Shown in pieces: positions 38,528 through 46,976 of a stretch of DNA of 64,000 nucleotides. Position numbers and translations under genes: made by a program. The DNA lies in contig NZ_JABMCJ010000078.1 in the NCBI RefSeq assembly GCF_013359755.1, forward strand, positions 159,093 through 223,092, in the 5' to 3' direction. The stretch is from Tardiphaga robiniae (lineage in GTDB: Bacteria > Pseudomonadota > Alphaproteobacteria > Rhizobiales > Xanthobacteraceae). The notes under the pieces were generated by a model. That model had not been told where the DNA came from. It searched no databases and was given only the letters and a program-made list of their open reading frames with translations. Numbering within the stretch: position 1 is the stretch's first letter; the number at the start of each line of letters is the position of its first letter.

Positions 38528-39262
38528 ATGCCTTTTCCCGGTCATTTGGTAGAATGCGTTGCATCGGTGCTGAACGTTCCCGCGAAAACGGTGACGCAGC
38601 ACGATCGGATCTTGGCGAGTGTTGGCCTTCGAAAAGTGAGCGGGCGAGGTCGAAGCGCTGCGCGCGTTACCCCAAACGACGCGGCGAGCCTTCTGATCAC
38701 TGTTGTGGGATCGCCGATCGCTGGACCGACTGTCAAAGACACGGTTCAAACATTCGAACGCTATGCAAACTTAGTAGCGACCAATCCAATCGGTCTCGAA
38801 GTTGCGACTTGGCCACCAAGCCTGAAAGTTCTTCAAAATCTTGCGCCCGGACACACCTTCCGTGACGCGGTAGCTTCGCTCGTTCACGTTTGGTCTCGAG
38901 GCAAACCGAGGTCGCCCGACGTGTTCGTTGAAATCGAACAAGATCCATTTCAGACAATTGGCGACGTCTACTTAACGATTAAGCTACACGCACCGCGACC
39001 AACAGCATCGATCTTGATTGAGGCCGAAATTACAAGATTGTCGATCGGTCATGATGGCAAAGATCCCCGAAATTACTACACAGACAAGGCCGCTGCCGAG
39101 CTTATATATCACCCCCGCAAGGTCGGTACGACCTTCGAAGAAATCGTGGATGAAATGAAAAAGCTGGACGAGAGCTATCGTGGCGACTTGCACCAGATTC
39201 GGATGATCACTGAGGTCACGATAGGCAGATTAGCAGCCCTATTTACACATCCCCCGCCATAA
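38528..39262 (+). CDS. Unknown protein of the integration module (244 residues)
   Basis: I chose ATG 38528 because AGGAG lies at 38518-38522. An upstream ATG at 38477 has no good ribosome binding site. The first ~60 residues (VASVLNVPAKTVTQHDRILASVGL) look like a helix-turn-helix DNA-binding region. The rest is mixed alpha/beta without a recognised motif. It is followed on the same strand by an excisionase-like gene and an integrase. It may regulate excision or be a cargo gene. No family is recognised. Confidence 0.65.
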   Translation: MPFPGHLVECVASVLNVPAKTVTQHDRILASVGLRKVSGRGRSAARVTPNDAASLLITVVGSPIAGPTVKDTVQTFERYANLVATNPIGLEVATWPPSLKVLQNLAPGHTFRDAVASLVHVWSRGKPRSPDVFVEIEQDPFQTIGDVYLTIKLHAPRPTASILIEAEITRLSIGHDGKDPRNYYTDKAAAELIYHPRKVGTTFEEIVDEMKKLDESYRGDLHQIRMITEVTIGRLAALFTHPPP

Positions 39263-39348
39263 AATTGGAATGGCCTCTTTCAAACGTTGTTTGATAGCGA
39301 GGCGAAATTGCCGCTCGTAAAATGCGATGCGGTAGGTTGGCCGTCACC

Positions 39349-39615
39349 ATGACAAAACAAATAGCGCTGCCTCCTACTCTTCCACCGCGCCTCATTGGCC
39401 GAGATGCGTCTGCCGCCTACGTTTGCGTCTCGCCAACGCTGTTCGACCGACTAATTGAAGAAGGCCGTATGCCGAGAGCTCGTATTATGACCATGCACAG
39501 GAAGGTCTGGGATGTTCGAGAACTTGATATCTACGTGGATCTTCTTCCACGCGATGGCGACAATCAGATGAGTACCTCACAAGGAACGAGCGAAGCGAAC
39601 ATTGGATGGGAATAA
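39349..39615 (+). CDS. Excisionase/AlpA-like small helix-turn-helix protein (88 residues)
   Basis: I chose ATG 39349 (MTKQIALPPTLPPRLIGRD) over an upstream in-frame ATG at 39322, because RLIGRDASAAYVCVSPTLFDRLIEEGRMPRA-type sequence starts the usual winged-helix fold near the N-terminus. Small proteins of this kind act as excisionases or as control factors for integrases. The gene overlaps the integrase start by 10 nt, so they are co-translated. It lacks any enzymatic motif. Confidence 0.7.
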   Translation: MTKQIALPPTLPPRLIGRDASAAYVCVSPTLFDRLIEEGRMPRARIMTMHRKVWDVRELDIYVDLLPRDGDNQMSTSQGTSEANIGWE

Positions 39616-40697
39616 CGCGTCGGAAGCTGCCACCGCATGTTGAGCGGAACGTGATCAATGGTCGCGTTTACTATTCGTTTCGCGTCCGCCGAGGCGACGG
39701 CAAGCGGATAAAGCTTCCAGACGATCCCTCGTCAAATGAGTTCATGGCCGCCTACGCCGCAGCTCTCGCTGGCAATGCGATAAAGCCAGTAGTGATCAAA
39801 CCAGTCGAGCGGTCGATCAACGCATTGATCACATCTTACCTGCAGAGCACGGAATTTCGGGACGGCCTGCGGGAAACCAGCAAAGCAGGTTATCGCAGCC
39901 GTCTTGAGATTATCCGGCGTGAACACGGTCATCGCGCTGTCGTTGGCATGACCAAAGATCGCATCAAGGAGAAAATTCTAGACCCGCTGGGTGGAAAGCC
40001 CGGAGCGGCGCTCGACACGCTCAAAAAGATGAGGATTCTCATACGTCATGCGATCGAGAAGAAATGGCTACAACTCGACCCATCTTTGGGCATCAAGCGT
40101 CCGAAAACGCGTGAGGTCCGAGCTTGGACTGATGCTGAACTGGCTGCCTATGAGTGCCGATGGCCGCTCGGTACCAAGCAGCGTACTGCCTACGAACTCA
40201 TGCTGAACGTCGGTACCGCCAGAGCCGACGTTCATCGCGCAACTTGGACACAAATCGACGGAGACGGTTTTGAGTATGCTCGGCAAAAAACAGGCATCCC
40301 TGTTGCTGTGTCAATGGCAAAGGGCCTACGCGCCGCGCTGGATGCAGCTCCTCGGAAGCATGTGACAATCATCAATACCGAATTTGGCAAGCCTTTTACT
40401 GTCGACGGCTTCAGTGGCTTTATGCGTGATGCGATTACGGAAGCGGGACTGCCGATCGACTGCCGGCCACACGGTCTGCGGAAAACTTTTGGGCGGTTGC
40501 TCGCTGACGCCGGTGCTAGCGCTCACGACATCATGGCCGCATTGGGCCACTTGTCGTTGAAAGAAGCTGAACGTTACACGCGGGAAGCAGACCGACGGCG
40601 AGGCGGCAGGCGCGCTATTGCCAGCCTTGATGACCATAAGGCGAACAGATTGTCCCAAACCTCATTTGATCGTTTGGGACAACAGGCAAAAAAGTAA
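39606..40697 (+). CDS. int: Tyrosine recombinase/integrase (363 residues)
   Basis: Site-specific integrase of the phage/island type. The C-terminal catalytic domain shows Arg206 in GTARADV, His289-x2-Arg292 in HGLRKTFG, His315 in LGHLSLKEAE and the nucleophile Tyr324 in ERYTREAD, so the set is complete. The N-terminal region holds a SAM-like core-binding domain (about 70-165). The ATG at 39606 lies inside the preceding gene. The gene ends 26 nt from the 3' end of tRNA-Glu, the classic position for an integrase that used the tRNA as its attachment site. The island would then extend to the left. Confidence 0.93.
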   Translation: MGITRRKLPPHVERNVINGRVYYSFRVRRGDGKRIKLPDDPSSNEFMAAYAAALAGNAIKPVVIKPVERSINALITSYLQSTEFRDGLRETSKAGYRSRLEIIRREHGHRAVVGMTKDRIKEKILDPLGGKPGAALDTLKKMRILIRHAIEKKWLQLDPSLGIKRPKTREVRAWTDAELAAYECRWPLGTKQRTAYELMLNVGTARADVHRATWTQIDGDGFEYARQKTGIPVAVSMAKGLRAALDAAPRKHVTIINTEFGKPFTVDGFSGFMRDAITEAGLPIDCRPHGLRKTFGRLLADAGASAHDIMAALGHLSLKEAERYTREADRRRGGRRAIASLDDHKANRLSQTSFDRLGQQAKK

Positions 40698-40723
40698 GTT
40701 GTTTCAATGCCCGTTAAGCCACC

Positions 40724-40798
40724 CTGGCGCTCCGTAAGGGAATCGAACCCTTATTTTAGCCTTGAGAGGGCCATGTCCTAACCGTTAGACGAACGGAG
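40724..40798 (-). tRNA. tRNA-Glu(CTC), with encoded CCA
   Basis: The minus strand from 40798 folds into a complete cloverleaf. Acceptor stem GCTCCGT pairs with ACGGAGC. The D arm is GTCT/GGAC. The anticodon loop CTCTCAA gives anticodon CTC. The T arm is AAGGG-TTCGATT-CCCTT, followed by discriminator G and an encoded CCA at 40724-40726. The D-loop and anticodon match glutamate tRNAs. The 3' end faces the adjacent integrase gene and is the probable attB site of the island. Confidence 0.93.
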
Positions 40799-40874
40799 CG
40801 TGCGCGGGAGGGGATAGCCGGGAATGGCGGTGGCTGCAAGATGCTGTCGCCCCCTCGCCCACTAATATGGTTAT

Positions 40875-40932
40875 GGTTCGCAGGCGAACCCTTGGGGTTC
40901 GCAAGCGAACCTCAGGGCTCGCTGGCGAATTT
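40875..40932. repeat. Tandem 21-nt palindromic repeats at a gene end
   Basis: GGTTCGCAGGCGAACC (40875-40890) and GGTTCGCAAGCGAACC (40896-40911) are near-identical hairpins 21 nt apart. A diverged third unit begins at about 40916 inside the last codons of the 113-residue membrane-protein gene. They lie at and beyond that gene's stop and may act as a terminator or RNA-stabilising hairpins. Confidence 0.6.
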
Positions 40933-41253
40933 CAGCGTTCCGGCGGGTTTCAGGCTCTTGGCGTCGAACGTGCGGATTTCGGTGCTGCCGCCGACGTCCA
41001 GCGTCAGCACGATCCGGTCGCCGGCTACCCCCGTGGAGAGGATTTTGGCGCCTTTCGGCAGGGTCGCAGTCGTCGTGGACGTGACAGTGCTTCCATCCGT
41101 GCGGAAAAGGCGGTAGCCGATCACGACGAGCAGCGCGCCGACGCCCAAGGCGGTGGTCAGGCCCGCGATCAGCATCATGCGGCGGACGCGCGCGATCATG
41201 GCGGCCTGTTCAAGGGTCGGTTCGGGCGCGCTATCGGCGGCGGGCTGGGTCAT
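40912..41253 (-). CDS. Single-pass membrane protein, conserved-type hypothetical (113 residues)
   Basis: ATG at 41253. One hydrophobic helix (MLIAGLTTALGVGALLVVIGY, with a one-residue gap in exact limits, about 27-48) follows a short cytoplasmic N-terminus. The C-terminal half predicts beta strands (ILSTGVAGDRIVLTLDVGG) that would lie in the periplasm. It is divergent from the RluD-type gene, with 67 nt between them. I recall similar small proteins beside rluD-like genes in related genomes. Function is unknown. Confidence 0.75.
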   Translation of the reverse strand: MTQPAADSAPEPTLEQAAMIARVRRMMLIAGLTTALGVGALLVVIGYRLFRTDGSTVTSTTTATLPKGAKILSTGVAGDRIVLTLDVGGSTEIRTFDAKSLKPAGTLKFASEP

Positions 41254-41320
41254 GCAAACACTCGTCTCTTAATTCACGGCTCTCGAAGCAACACGCTTCT
41301 GTCAGGTAAGGCTTTACGGA

Positions 41321-42331
41321 ATGAACGATCAACGGCTGGATGTCACGGTGCAGGGCGATGAAGGCTCGACCCGGCTCGATCGCGTGCTCGCCGTGCGCAG
41401 CCCGGCTTTGTCGCGGTCGCGGCTGAAGGCGCTGATCCTCGCCGGCCAGGTGACGATCACCCGGTCTTCGCAAGACCCCACCCCCGTGCGCGACCCCGCT
41501 TATCATGTCGCTGCCGGCGATACGATCACAATCGACGTGCCGCCGGCCATCGCGCCGGAGCCCGAAGGCGAGGATATCGCCCTCGATATCGTGTTCGAGG
41601 ACGAGGACATCATCGTCATCAACAAGCCCAAGGGGCTCGTTGTGCATCCCGCCGCCGGCCACGAGACGGGCACGCTGGTGAACGCGCTGATCGCCCATTG
41701 CGGGGCATCCTTGTCGGGGATCGGCGGCGTCAAGCGGCCGGGCATCGTGCACCGGCTGGACAAGGACACCACCGGCCTGATGGTGGTCGCCAAGAACGAC
41801 GCCGCCCATGCGTCGCTGACGGCGCAATTCGCCGATCACGGCCGCACCAACGAGATGCGGCGCGGCTATATGGCCTTTGCCTGGGGTATCCCAAACCGGC
41901 CGCGCGGCACGGTGGAAGCGCCGATCGACCGGCATCCCCATGCCCGCGAGAAAATGGCCGTCCGCGAAGGCGGCCGCGATGCCGTCACCCACTGGGAAGT
42001 GCTGCAGGAATTCCCCGACCGCCACGGCAAGCCGATCGCCACCCTGCTCGCTTGCCAATTGGAGACCGGGCGGACGCACCAGATCCGCGTGCATCTGGCG
42101 CATATCCAGCATCCGCTGATGGGGGATTCGGTCTATGGCTCGCATTTCAAGACCAAGGCGTCGTCGCTGGGCGTAAAGAGCCGCGCGGCGCTGGAAGCGC
42201 TCGACCGGCAGGCGCTTCACGCCTATTTGCTGGCTCTGGAGCACCCTCGCACGGGCGAGATTCTGGAGTGGACCAGCGAGCTTCCTCACGATTTGGCGGT
42301 TCTGAGAGCCCATATGGCCGTGCCAGAATGA
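41321..42331 (+). CDS. rluD: RluA/RluD-family 23S rRNA pseudouridine synthase (336 residues)
   Basis: Converts specific uridines of 23S rRNA (or other RNA) to pseudouridine. An N-terminal S4 RNA-binding domain (about 15-75, RLDRVLAVRSPALSRSRLKALI) is followed by the catalytic domain with GIVHRLDKDTTGLMVVAK at about 142-160, whose Asp is the catalytic residue. INKPKGLVVHPAAGH and LETGRTHQIRVHLAH are further family motifs. Length fits RluD. Whether it is RluD proper or RluC/RluA-type in specificity cannot be settled from sequence alone. It lies upstream of rpoH on the same strand, with a 213-nt gap that probably holds a separate rpoH promoter. Confidence 0.92.
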   Translation: MNDQRLDVTVQGDEGSTRLDRVLAVRSPALSRSRLKALILAGQVTITRSSQDPTPVRDPAYHVAAGDTITIDVPPAIAPEPEGEDIALDIVFEDEDIIVINKPKGLVVHPAAGHETGTLVNALIAHCGASLSGIGGVKRPGIVHRLDKDTTGLMVVAKNDAAHASLTAQFADHGRTNEMRRGYMAFAWGIPNRPRGTVEAPIDRHPHAREKMAVREGGRDAVTHWEVLQEFPDRHGKPIATLLACQLETGRTHQIRVHLAHIQHPLMGDSVYGSHFKTKASSLGVKSRAALEALDRQALHAYLLALEHPRTGEILEWTSELPHDLAVLRAHMAVPE

Positions 42332-42544
42332 CGCAGATGCATATAAAAAAGTAAGCCTTTCCAAACGCTTATATTGGCCCCACGGGAACGTGACAGGGAA
42401 TTCACTTTCAATACGCTTGTAGTAGGGTGTATGTTGCACCTGCGTCAAATGAGACGCGGAACATCGCAGCCAGGGCGGCTTTAACAAAGCGCTCGCTGCC
42501 TGGCCCGCCGCTATCGGGGGTCTGAACCACTGGAGGGCATCATA

Positions 42545-43444
42545 ATGGCCCGTACAGCTACCCTTCCGGTTCTCAATGGAGAATCCGGCCTCTCGCATTA
42601 CCTCGCCGAGATCCGCAAGTTTCCGATGTTGGAACCTCAGCAGGAATATATGTTTGCCAAGCGTTGGCGCGAGCACGACGATCGCGACGCGGCACATCAC
42701 CTTGTGACCAGCCATCTGCGACTCGTCGCCAAGATTGCCATGGGCTATCGCGGCTATGGTCTGCCGATCTCCGAAGTTGTCTCGGAAGGCAACGTCGGTC
42801 TGATGCAGGCTGTGAAACGCTTCGAGCCGGAGAAAGGCTTCCGCTTGGCCACCTACGCCATGTGGTGGATCAAGGCGTCGATTCAAGAGTACATCCTGCG
42901 TTCGTGGTCGCTCGTGAAGATGGGCACCACCGCGAACCAGAAGAAGCTGTTCTTCAACCTGCGTAAGGCGAAGAGCAAGATTTCCGCCCTGGACGAAGGC
43001 GATCTTCGCCCCGACCAGGTCAAGCTGATCGCCACGCGTCTCGGCGTGACGGAACAGGACGTGATCGACATGAACCGCCGCCTCGGTGGCGACGCGTCGC
43101 TCAACGCACCGATCCGTGACGACGGCGAAGCCGGCGAATGGCAGGACTGGCTGGTCGATAACTCGCCCAATCAGGAAACCATCATGGCGGAGCACGAGGA
43201 GTTCGATCATCGCCGTCAGGCGCTGAACGGCGCCATCGGTGTCCTCAACCCGCGCGAACGGCGCATCTTCGAGGCACGTCGCCTCGCCGATGAACCGATG
43301 ACGCTGGAAGATCTCGCCTCGGAGTTCGGCGTCTCGCGCGAGCGTGTCCGTCAGATCGAAGTCCGTGCCTTTGAAAAGGTGCAGACTGCGGTCAAGGGCA
43401 CCATCGCCAAGGCGGAAGCTGCCGCTCTGGAAGCTGCGCACTAA
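42545..43444 (+). CDS. rpoH: Heat-shock sigma factor RpoH (sigma-32)
   Basis: Directs RNA polymerase to heat-shock promoters. All sigma-70-family regions are present: region 2 (GYRGYGLPISEVVSEGNVGL, then RLATYAMWWIKASIQEYIL) and region 4 with helix-turn-helix LEDLASEFGVSRERVRQIE near the C-terminus. QKKLFFNLRKAK at about 136-147 is the RpoH box, specific to sigma-32. At 299 residues it has the family length. ATG 42545 follows a GGAGG-like site. The 213-nt leader could carry temperature control, but I could not verify a thermosensor fold. Related genomes often have several rpoH paralogues, so the number cannot be assigned. Confidence 0.95.
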   Translation: MARTATLPVLNGESGLSHYLAEIRKFPMLEPQQEYMFAKRWREHDDRDAAHHLVTSHLRLVAKIAMGYRGYGLPISEVVSEGNVGLMQAVKRFEPEKGFRLATYAMWWIKASIQEYILRSWSLVKMGTTANQKKLFFNLRKAKSKISALDEGDLRPDQVKLIATRLGVTEQDVIDMNRRLGGDASLNAPIRDDGEAGEWQDWLVDNSPNQETIMAEHEEFDHRRQALNGAIGVLNPRERRIFEARRLADEPMTLEDLASEFGVSRERVRQIEVRAFEKVQTAVKGTIAKAEAAALEAAH

Positions 43445-43470
43445 CAGGCGCAGCGGATACAACGAATACG

Positions 43471-43497
43471 AAAGCCGGCGGAAACGCCGGCTTTTTT
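43471..43497 (+). terminator. Rho-independent terminator of rpoH
   Basis: AAAGCCGGCG, loop GAAA, then CGCCGGCTTTTTT. A GC-rich stem with a T tract 26 nt after the rpoH stop. The A-rich 5' side may let it also serve the convergent histidine-kinase gene. Confidence 0.92.
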
Positions 43498-43508
43498 GTT
43501 GGGGTCGA

Positions 43509-45230
43509 TTATCTGATCGGCTTCGCCAGCGCTTCTGTCCGGTCGCGCTCGGTCATGTCGATCACCGTTTCGACGGGTGCCGTCAGTTCATAGACGTAGG
43601 ACACATCGGTGAAGTAGCGCTTCGCCGTACCACCCAGCGCTTCCGGTGCCACGCGATCGAGCAGCACCAGACCGAAATCGCTGTCCGGCCGCCGCGTTGC
43701 TTCGCTGGTGTTGAACTCTTCCCAGCGGAAATTGAACAGCCCATCCGGCTCGCTGCCCGTAATCTCCCAATGCGCAACAATATGCGGATGCTTGCCGACC
43801 AAAGACAGGCCCTCGTCGGAATGCGAGGCCAGTTCAAAGAACAGCAGCGACAGGCTCTGCGCGGCGCGCGCGCTGACAATGATATCCGGACCTTCCAGTG
43901 CGATACGGTCGGCATGCGGGATCGCTCGCGCCTCGAACAGGCCCTTGAGCTGCACGCCCTGCCACTGGCTCTCGCTCAGCAGCGACACAACATTCGACAT
44001 CGCGTGAATACGACCGATCAGGAGATCGCGCGCGTTGTCCACATCGGAGCCGTGGCGCAGCGTGCGTGTCACGATGGACTGGATCACCGCCAGGATGTTC
44101 TTCACGCGATGATTGAGCTCGTCGATGACGGCGGTCAGGCGACGTTCGAAGCCGATGCGGATCTCCACCTCGCGCCGCAGCCGCAGATTGGCGTAGGAGA
44201 CATAGCCAAACAGCCCGCAAACAATGGCCGTCAGCGCGAGGCCGAACCCGCCGACAATGATGGCGGTGCGCTGCGCGCGCAGCTCGGTATTGACCTTCGG
44301 ATAATAGCCCAGCGACCAGTCACGCCCGCCGAACGAAACCGTGCGCAGGACTGCCAGCGCAGGACCATTCGCCACCAGCGGGCGCGCCGTTACCCTGCCA
44401 TCGTCATCGGCGACGATTTCGCCATCAGCGACGCGCGGATCTTTCAGTGCCACCGAGAACAATGACATCTCGTCATTGGCCAGCATCAACGGCCCAAGTT
44501 CATAGGAGAACGACACGAAGCCGGCCGGCGCGGGATCACCTTCGGGCACAACTGGCGTCACCAGTACCAATCCCAGCGGTCCATCGGGCTGCTGCAGCGG
44601 CGTGGGGCTGGAGGCGACCGGCTTGCCCTCGTTCACGGCGCGCACCAGCGTTGGACCTGTGACGGGAGAGAAATTCAGGGCGCGACCGGCGAAGCCTTCG
44701 GTGACGGAATTGCGCGGCTCCACATCCATCAGCACGTCGAGCGGCTGCCCCAGCGCCCTGGCATCGAGGCGATCGTCGTTATAGCTGCGGATCGTAGGAT
44801 TGCGGTAGCCGGCACTGGCCAGCTCCGCGCTGGCGGCCGCGAATTCGTTCGGCTGCAGGCGAGCGATCCAGGCGGCAATCGCGAAATCGGTCTTGAAGGC
44901 GTAGATCGAGGCCCGCAACGGCTGCAGCATATTGGCCTTCATGACCGTCGGCGCACGAAACAGCCCGGCTGCGACGCGCGCCAGCAGTTCGCGCTCGGTC
45001 AAACGCTCCTGCACCAGGCTGGCATGGATATCCACGGCCCGGCCCAGCGCGATATTCTCGATCGCCAGCTCCTGGTCATGCACGCGATAGGCCGCAAGGC
45101 CGGAGAGCAGAGCTCCGACCAGTGCCAGTAATGCGATGATGAAACCAAGCCGGACCACACGGATACTCGGGAAATTAGGACGTTGCTGCCGGGTCAGCGG
45201 CTCAGGTGTATGCCAATCATGCCGGAACAA
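43509..45230 (-). CDS. CHASE-domain HWE-family sensor histidine kinase, possibly degenerate (573 residues)
   Basis: Membrane-bound two-component sensor. A transmembrane helix at about 29-48 and another at about 323-347 frame a ~270-residue extracytoplasmic region with CHASE character (IYAFKTDFAIAAWIARL...). The kinase part starts with the phosphoacceptor box ELNHRVKNILAVIQSIV (His at about 371), typical of the HWE/HisKA_2 class. The later RWEEF gives the W-x-E signature and FGLVLLDRVAPEALGG is the glycine box. The N-box, usually HELATNAxKYG, reads FELASHSDEG here, so the ATP/Mg-binding Asn is lost. It may have weak or no kinase activity, or act with a partner. No response regulator is adjacent. 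The ATG at 45230 was taken as start. Confidence 0.85.
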   Translation of the reverse strand: MFRHDWHTPEPLTRQQRPNFPSIRVVRLGFIIALLALVGALLSGLAAYRVHDQELAIENIALGRAVDIHASLVQERLTERELLARVAAGLFRAPTVMKANMLQPLRASIYAFKTDFAIAAWIARLQPNEFAAASAELASAGYRNPTIRSYNDDRLDARALGQPLDVLMDVEPRNSVTEGFAGRALNFSPVTGPTLVRAVNEGKPVASSPTPLQQPDGPLGLVLVTPVVPEGDPAPAGFVSFSYELGPLMLANDEMSLFSVALKDPRVADGEIVADDDGRVTARPLVANGPALAVLRTVSFGGRDWSLGYYPKVNTELRAQRTAIIVGGFGLALTAIVCGLFGYVSYANLRLRREVEIRIGFERRLTAVIDELNHRVKNILAVIQSIVTRTLRHGSDVDNARDLLIGRIHAMSNVVSLLSESQWQGVQLKGLFEARAIPHADRIALEGPDIIVSARAAQSLSLLFFELASHSDEGLSLVGKHPHIVAHWEITGSEPDGLFNFRWEEFNTSEATRRPDSDFGLVLLDRVAPEALGGTAKRYFTDVSYVYELTAPVETVIDMTERDRTEALAKPIR

Positions 45231-45315
45231 TTTGGTTCCAGCCCGATGGAAATTATTTCCGGACCGGACAAATCTTGAAAAACAGGCTTAACGCAATATC
45301 ACACGACACATTAGC

Positions 45316-45339
45316 CGACGGGCATCGACCAGCCCGTCG
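45316..45339. terminator. Possible hairpin terminator downstream of ureG
   Basis: CGACGGGC (45316-45323) and GCCCGTCG (45332-45339) form a perfect 8-bp stem with an 8-nt loop, about 80 nt past the ureG stop. There is no clear T tract, so it may only stabilise the transcript end. It also lies upstream of the kinase start at 45230. Confidence 0.35.
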
Positions 45340-45416
45340 TTATAGCCAACCCAATATGAACGCCTCAAGTCGAAGCCCGCTCGTGAGAACTACGGCAGAG
45401 GCCTTATTCACAAGTC

Positions 45417-46046
45417 TCAGGCGACCGCCTTGGCCTTAAGGCCGCCCTTGCTCTCAATGAATGAGATAATCCGGTCGAGACCTTCCTGCGTCTTCATGTT
45501 GGTCATCACGAAGGGCCTGACCCCGCGCATCCGTTTGGCGTCGACGTCCATCTTCTCGAGCGAAGCCCCGACATAGGGCGCCAGATCGATCTTGTTGATC
45601 ACCAGCAGGTCGGAGCGCGTGATACCCGGCCCCCCCTTGGAGGGGATCTTGTCGCCGGCCGCAACGTCGATGACATAGATGGTGATATCGGCCAGTTCCG
45701 GCGAGAAGGTCGCCGCGAGGTTGTCGCCGCCGGACTCGATCAGCACCATGTCGAGATCGGGAAACTTGACGCGCATGTCGGCAACGGCGGCGAGGTTCAT
45801 CGAGGCGTCCTCGCGGATCGCCGTATGCGGACAGCCGCCAGTTTCGACGCCAGCAATGCGATCCGCCGTCAACGAGCCCGAGCGCACCAGATATTCGGCA
45901 TCCCACTTCGTGTAGATGTCATTGGTGATCGCCGCGATGTCGTAGCGCTCGCGCATGGTCTTGCACAGCAGATCCATCAGCGCGGTCTTGCCGGAGCCGA
46001 CGGGACCGCCAATGCCGACGCGGAGCGGACCGTGAAAACTGGACAT
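45417..46046 (-). CDS. ureG: Urease accessory GTPase UreG
   Basis: SIMIBI-class GTPase that drives nickel insertion into urease with UreD, UreE and Ure[15 protein letters not shown] is the P-loop (about 9-22). The metal-binding Cys-Pro-His ([13 protein letters not shown]) and [17 protein letters not shown] are family hallmarks. [11 protein letters not shown] is the guanine-recognition motif. I chose ATG 46046 ([14 protein letters not shown], 209 residues) because the 14-residue extension to 46088 is atypical. It is last in the ure cluster, 189 nt from ureF. All key residues are present. Confidence 0.95.
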   Translation of the reverse strand: MSSFHGPLRVGIGGPVGSGKTALMDLLCKTMRERYDIAAITNDIYTKWDAEYLVRSGSLTADRIAGVETGGCPHTAIREDASMNLAAVADMRVKFPDLDMVLIESGGDNLAATFSPELADITIYVIDVAAGDKIPSKGGPGITRSDLLVINKIDLAPYVGASLEKMDVDAKRMRGVRPFVMTNMKTQEGLDRIISFIESKGGLKAKAVA

Positions 46047-46235
46047 GTCAGGGGTGCTTTCGGTTGAGGATGAAGCGACGGCCCTCATCCTGAGGAGCGG
46101 CTTCGCCGCGTCTCGAAGGATGTGCCAAGCAACTCATGGTTCGAGACGCGCGCCAAGCGGCGCGCTCCTCCAGCCGGAACGCGATTGCGTTCAGGCGACC
46201 ATGAGGGGTCTGGTGTGTGATTTGAGCTGGAGCCA

Positions 46236-46976
46236 TCATGACCTGAACAGCCGCGTATATTGCGTCTCGTGACGCATGTTGGCGATGTCAGAGCGGAATG
46301 TCGCGCCGCCAAGATCGTCGAGGGATGCCGCCATGGCGCGATGGCCTGTGGTCACGACCACGGGCTCCAGCGCTGCAAGTACGCGCTGGCTGTCGGTCTG
46401 ACCGAGCGGCACCAGCCGCGCGCCAGCGGAAATCCAGTTCGAGACCACCGCGTGGAAAAAGCCATGCATCGTTGCGGAGAGCGGCACACCATGGGCCGCG
46501 CTCACAAGCCCGACGGCAACGGGATAGACGATCGGGCTGTCGCATATCCCGATCAGCCGCTCCATAGCCTCATGCGACCAGGCATTACGCGCGATCTCGA
46601 TGAAGGCCTTGCCTTGCGTGGTGGTCTCCAGCTGACGTTCTCTTGATGGCGCGAAGGCGCTGGCGAGCTCGGCAACCTCGCGCAATGCCTTGTCGTCGCC
46701 GTCAGATGCTGCGCGGTGCACATGAGCGAGAAACACGCCATCGCAAAACCCTGCGCCATCGGACAACATCGCCGACAACCAGTCCTGCAGGCTGGCAGCA
46801 TCGGTGATGTCGCCTGCTTCCACCGCCCATTCGATACCGCTGGAATAGGAAAACGCGCCGACCGGAAAAGCCGGCGACAGCCAAGTCATCAGCCGGTACA
46901 GCGCAGCGCCTTCGTCGGCAGACAAGGCGGGAGAGTCGTTCGGCGGGCTGTCGTCCGCCGCTTTATTTGTGGTCAT
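46236..46976 (-). CDS. ureF: Urease accessory protein UreF
   Basis: All-helical chaperone that activates UreG within the UreD-UreF-UreG complex on apo-urease. [22 protein letters not shown] and [20 protein letters not shown] are family signatures, and the length (246 residues) fits. The frame stays open far upstream across the His-rich end of ureE and gives a 341-residue reading, but that part is only a shadow of His codons. The ATG at 46976 overlaps ureE by 14 nt and is the credible start, with translational coupling. Confidence 0.92.
   Translation of the reverse strand: MTTNKAADDSPPNDSPALSADEGAALYRLMTWLSPAFPVGAFSYSSGIEWAVEAGDITDAASLQDWLSAMLSDGAGFCDGVFLAHVHRAASDGDDKALREVAELASAFAPSRERQLETTTQGKAFIEIARNAWSHEAMERLIGICDSPIVYPVAVGLVSAAHGVPLSATMHGFFHAVVSNWISAGARLVPLGQTDSQRVLAALEPVVVTTGHRAMAASLDDLGGATFRSDIANMRHETQYTRLFRS

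Noticed and set aside
41231..43462. 743-codon minus-strand frame opposite rluD and rpoH
   Set aside because: It runs antisense through two clear core genes and its translation shows no family resemblance. GC-rich codon bias makes such mirror frames common.
43344..44465. 373-codon plus-strand frame opposite the histidine kinase
   Set aside because: Antisense to a gene with intact transmembrane, H-box and G-box motifs; no ribosome binding site.
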